Shown: one piece after another, positions 61,138 through 64,000 of the stretch
Layout: each line of letters opens with the position of its first letter
How positions within the stretch are numbered: position 1 is the first letter of the stretch
Assembly (NCBI RefSeq): GCF_030445035.2
Contig: NC_080683.1
Location: 22,037,528-22,101,527, forward strand
Direction: 5' to 3'
Source of the DNA: Dasypus novemcinctus
Taxonomy: Eukaryota; Chordata; Mammalia; Cingulata; Dasypodidae
DNA length: 64,000 nucleotides
Translations under genes and position numbers: made by a program
The notes under the pieces: model-generated
The model's input: the letters and a program-made list of their open reading frames with translations, nothing else
Databases searched by the model: none
What the model was told of the DNA's origin: nothing

Positions 61138-61879
61138 GTATTATAAACTTGAAAGTTTCCTTTTATTTTATTAATCTGTGAAATAATGCCAGACTTATGA
61201 CTGTTTCCCATATGTTTCTGTTGATAAGACTCTAGGGAGGCACTTGTTAAACGTAAAATTTCCCAGATATCTTCCACTACAGTTTGATTCAATGGGTTAT
61301 GGATGAAACCCAGACAATTTTTGATATAGCGGAGTGCTATGAAAATATCTTTGAGAGTTGAGTTTCTGGAGCAAAGACCATAGATACAGGACAGTTGTTT
61401 TCAAATGTGAATATCACACAAATCACCCAAGAGAGACAAAATTAATCAGAATTTCTAAAGACAGAGACTAGTGACCTGCATTTTTAATAAGTAGCCTAGA
61501 TAATCCTAATGTACACTGAAATTTGAACAAGTGATCTAGAAGAAGCCCTCTAGTGCACTGTCCTGTTTCAATTAAATCTTGTCACATTGCTGGATTGATA
61601 ATGTTTAAATTGTATGTGGTAGGGAAAATCTGAATAAAAATTTGGAATGGTATTGCTAAAAGAAGTGCCAAATGGACAATCTGACCCAAATTTGCCCATT
61701 TTGAATGCTAAAACTGACATGAAATGAATTAATGGAATAAGAGTGCAGGCTGATTTGCTTTGAGAGCATGTCTGGCTAACTCTTTTGCCAGAGATAACTA
61801 AAAAATGTTCATGACTTTCACAGGATCATGAAATATGCTATAAACTCACCACAACAAATGATGGTGCTGTAGATCGATC

Positions 61880-62590
61880 ACTTCAATTTTTTGAAATACT
61901 TCTAATAACTCTGTAAAGTTATTATTACCCCATTTTATAAATAAATAAAGATTCGCAAAGTAAAGAAGCACAGCTAGGGAAACGGATATGGCTTAACCAT
62001 TTGGGCTCCTGTCAACCATATAGGAGGTACAGGGTTTGATGCTCAGGGCCTTCTGGTGAGGGCAAGCTGGCCCATGTGGCAAGCTGACCCACGCTGAGTG
62101 CTGGCCCACGCTGAGTGCTGGCCCACACTGGAATTCCTGCCTTGCACAGGAGTGCCCCTTTGTGTGGGAATGCCGTCCAGCACAGGAGTGCTGGCTGATG
62201 CTGAGAGCTGGCACAGCAAGATGACTCAGGAAGAGACACAGAGGAGAAAAAATAAGAAGATGTAGCAGAATAGGGAGTTGAGGTGGCGCAAGAGCATAAT
62301 CACCTCTCTTCTACTCCGGAAGGTCCCAGGGTCAGTTCCCAGAGATGCCTAATGAGAATACAAGCAGACACAAAAGAACACACGATGAATGGACACAAAG
62401 AGCAGACAGTGGGGGGAAAGGGGGAAAGGGGGAACGGGGGAACAGGGAACGGGAGAGGGGAATAAATAAAATAAATCTTTTAAAAAAAGCACAGCTGAAT
62501 TTCAATTCTTTTAATTTCATATCTATTGCTCTTCCCTCAGCAACTTAACTGCCCAAAACCGAGGTGTAGATGTAGACTTTTTTTTTCCTT
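61880..62590 (+). repeat. MIR SINE, split by a DAS-SINE
   Basis: 'ttattaccccattttataaa' and '...agaagcacagct' before, and 'tttcaattc...ctcttccctcagcaac' after the DAS-SINE, fit the 3' half of MIR when the insertion is ignored. Confidence 0.55.
61976..62486 (+). repeat. Long DAS-III variant, probably in GLYATL3 intron 1
   Basis: Head GGGAAACGGATATGGCTTAA; body with a tandemly duplicated ACGCTGAGTGCTGGCCC unit (62,090-62,126); second tRNA-like block; a strong G-run tract (62,411-62,460); A tail. Perfect 10-bp TSD AAGCACAGCT at 61,966-61,975 and 62,487-62,496. Confidence 0.92.
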
Positions 62591-62959
62591 TTTAAAAATT
62601 CCTCCCACAGTGCCTGGCATGGTGCTTTGACAATAATAATTAACATGCTTTTGTTGATTGTTCACTGAAGGCTTTATGCAACTATTTACTTTTTAATTCC
62701 CTTTTCGTTCAAATCTTTTTCTTTCCTTAAGAGAAGCTGTAAGTTTACAGAAAATAGACTTCTAAATAACTCCCTGATTATTAACACCTTGAATTAATGT
62801 GGAACATTTGTTACAACTGATGGAAAAATATTATTATAATTGTATTATTAACTATAGTCTATAGTTTACATTTGGGCTCATTGTTTGGGTTTTATTTTTT
62901 AAAATACTGAGTTCAGATTAGGTGACTTGGTCTGAATTGTGTGTATAATTTTTTAACAT

Positions 62960-63135
62960 GCACTTCACAGATTCTCATTTGAGCTTCATAAAAACTTTTT
63001 GAATAGGCAGGTATTAATATTACAAATTTACAGTAACAGATGAAGTTACAGAGTCACTTACTCAACTATCAAGTGCTAGAGTTTATATAGGAGACCTAAT
63101 CATCAGATTCCAAACTTAGCATTCTTTTGAAATAA
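62960..63135 (+). repeat. MIR SINE, partial
   Basis: 'catttgagcttcataaaaac', 'ggcaggtattaatattacaa', 'acagatgaagttacagagtc', 'ctcaactatcaagtgctaga' match the middle and 3' part of MIR. Confidence 0.65.
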
Positions 63136-63217
63136 TCTCTTTCAAAACACCATTTGAAGTAAGAAATGGCTCCCTTTTATTTGAACCTATAATTAGCATT
63201 ATACCCATTATATATAT

Positions 63218-63318
63218 GTCCCAGAGACTTAAGATTTAAGTCTCTGGGACAGCTATTCATATACTGGTTAAGCCCTGAATCTATTCAGCTATTCATATAC
63301 TGGTTAAGCCCTGAATCT
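63218..63318. repeat. Perfect hairpin followed by a 33-bp tandem duplication
   Basis: Arms GTCCCAGAGACTTAA (63,218-63,232) and its exact complement (63,236-63,250) are separated by GAT. Immediately after, a 33-bp unit at 63,250-63,282 is repeated exactly at 63,286-63,318 (period 36). Confidence 0.97.
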
Positions 63319-63985
63319 CAGCAGACTTGCAGCCAACACCTACTTTCCAGTTCATTGGACTCACAACAACTAACAAAAGGATGATGATGGACAACCCCCA
63401 TCCCAAAAAAACAGAGAGTATCTACATCTGCAAGGAATGCAGTTCCATCCATCTGCCCCATGAGATCTAAGCCCCCTCTCAATCAGAAGCAGAGTGGGCA
63501 TCACCATGCCAAAATCCACAAGATTGAGGAATGAACCAACATAAAGGGGAAATACAACTCTGGACTAAAGTAGACTTATTGTTCAAATAATAGAAGAACT
63601 TGTAACATTGATATAAAGACAGTGACCACCAGAGTTTCTAAGGGGAGTGAAAGGGAATAATAGGTGTAACATGGGGCATTTTGGGGGCATTGGAAATGTT
63701 CTGCATGACATTGCAATGACAGTACAGGCCATTATACATTTTGTCAAAACCTGTAAAATTGTGCAGTGCAAAGTGTAAACCATAATGTAAACTACAGCCC
63801 CTGCTTAGAAGTAATGCTTCAATATTTGTTCATCAATTGTAACAAGTGTACCACATTAATGAAAGATGTTAATGGGGAAAAGTGGGGGAGGAGGAGGGGG
63901 TGGGGTATATGAGAGTCCCTATATTTTTTATGTACCATTTATGTAATCGAAAGCGTCTTTAAAAATAAAAAGAATTTAATTAATA
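63290..63985 (+). repeat. R1 repeat, 3' copy
   Basis: Shares order with 26,550-27,190: 'ctgaatctcagcagacttg', '...gacttattg', 'ggggcattttgggggcattg', then 'atcaattgtaacaagtgtac' and a G-rich end with an A-rich tail. Confidence 0.65.
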
Positions 63986-64000
63986 ATAAATAAGATTAAA

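Overview
This is vertebrate nuclear DNA from a placental mammal, most likely an armadillo (Xenarthra, Dasypus or a close relative). Two things support this. Spliced exons of three mammalian genes can be read directly, and the window is full of tRNA-Ala-derived SINEs of the DAS type known from the nine-banded armadillo. There are no bacterial-style operons, CRISPR arrays or plasmid features. The gene order MMUT (minus) / CENPQ (plus) / GLYATL3 (plus) matches, as I recall it, the order on human chromosome 6p12.

Layout. Positions 1-11,290 hold the 5' part of MMUT on the minus strand: four coding exons (2-5, residues 1-361 of about 750) and a probable noncoding exon 1. The remaining exons lie off the left edge. 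At about 11.2-11.53 kb a GC-rich segment with several CCAAT boxes separates the divergent first exons of MMUT and CENPQ and is the likely shared promoter. CENPQ runs from about 11.47 to 38.5 kb. One noncoding and eight coding exons join, with intact splice sites and consistent phases, into a 268-codon frame, the same length as I recall for human CENP-Q. The first coding exon of GLYATL3 (26 codons) is at 61,060-61,137, and the rest of that gene lies beyond the right edge.

The rest is mainly transposable-element strata. CENPQ intron 7 (11 kb) is a nest: two decayed L1s, an Hsmar1-like mariner inside the first, LTRs inside the second, and DAS-SINEs inside the mariner and one LTR. The 23-kb CENPQ-GLYATL3 interval carries a composite endogenous-retrovirus region (40.5-52.4 kb) built of same-family LTRs in both orientations, a TM-type env remnant, solo LTRs and more SINEs. 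After it comes an L1 whose 5' UTR is joined directly to its 3' end. Many insertions have target-site duplications (TSDs) that can be read by eye, so relative ages can be ordered.

How the genes relate: MMUT is mitochondrial propionate/B12 metabolism, CENPQ is an inner-kinetochore (CCAN) subunit and GLYATL3 is an acyl-CoA N-acyltransferase-like protein. They are neighbours, not a pathway; only MMUT and CENPQ appear to share regulatory DNA. I found no convincing new biological system. The most interesting items are the mariner, a duplicated splice donor in CENPQ, a SINE next to an MMUT donor, the composite ERV, and several odd retroposon structures.
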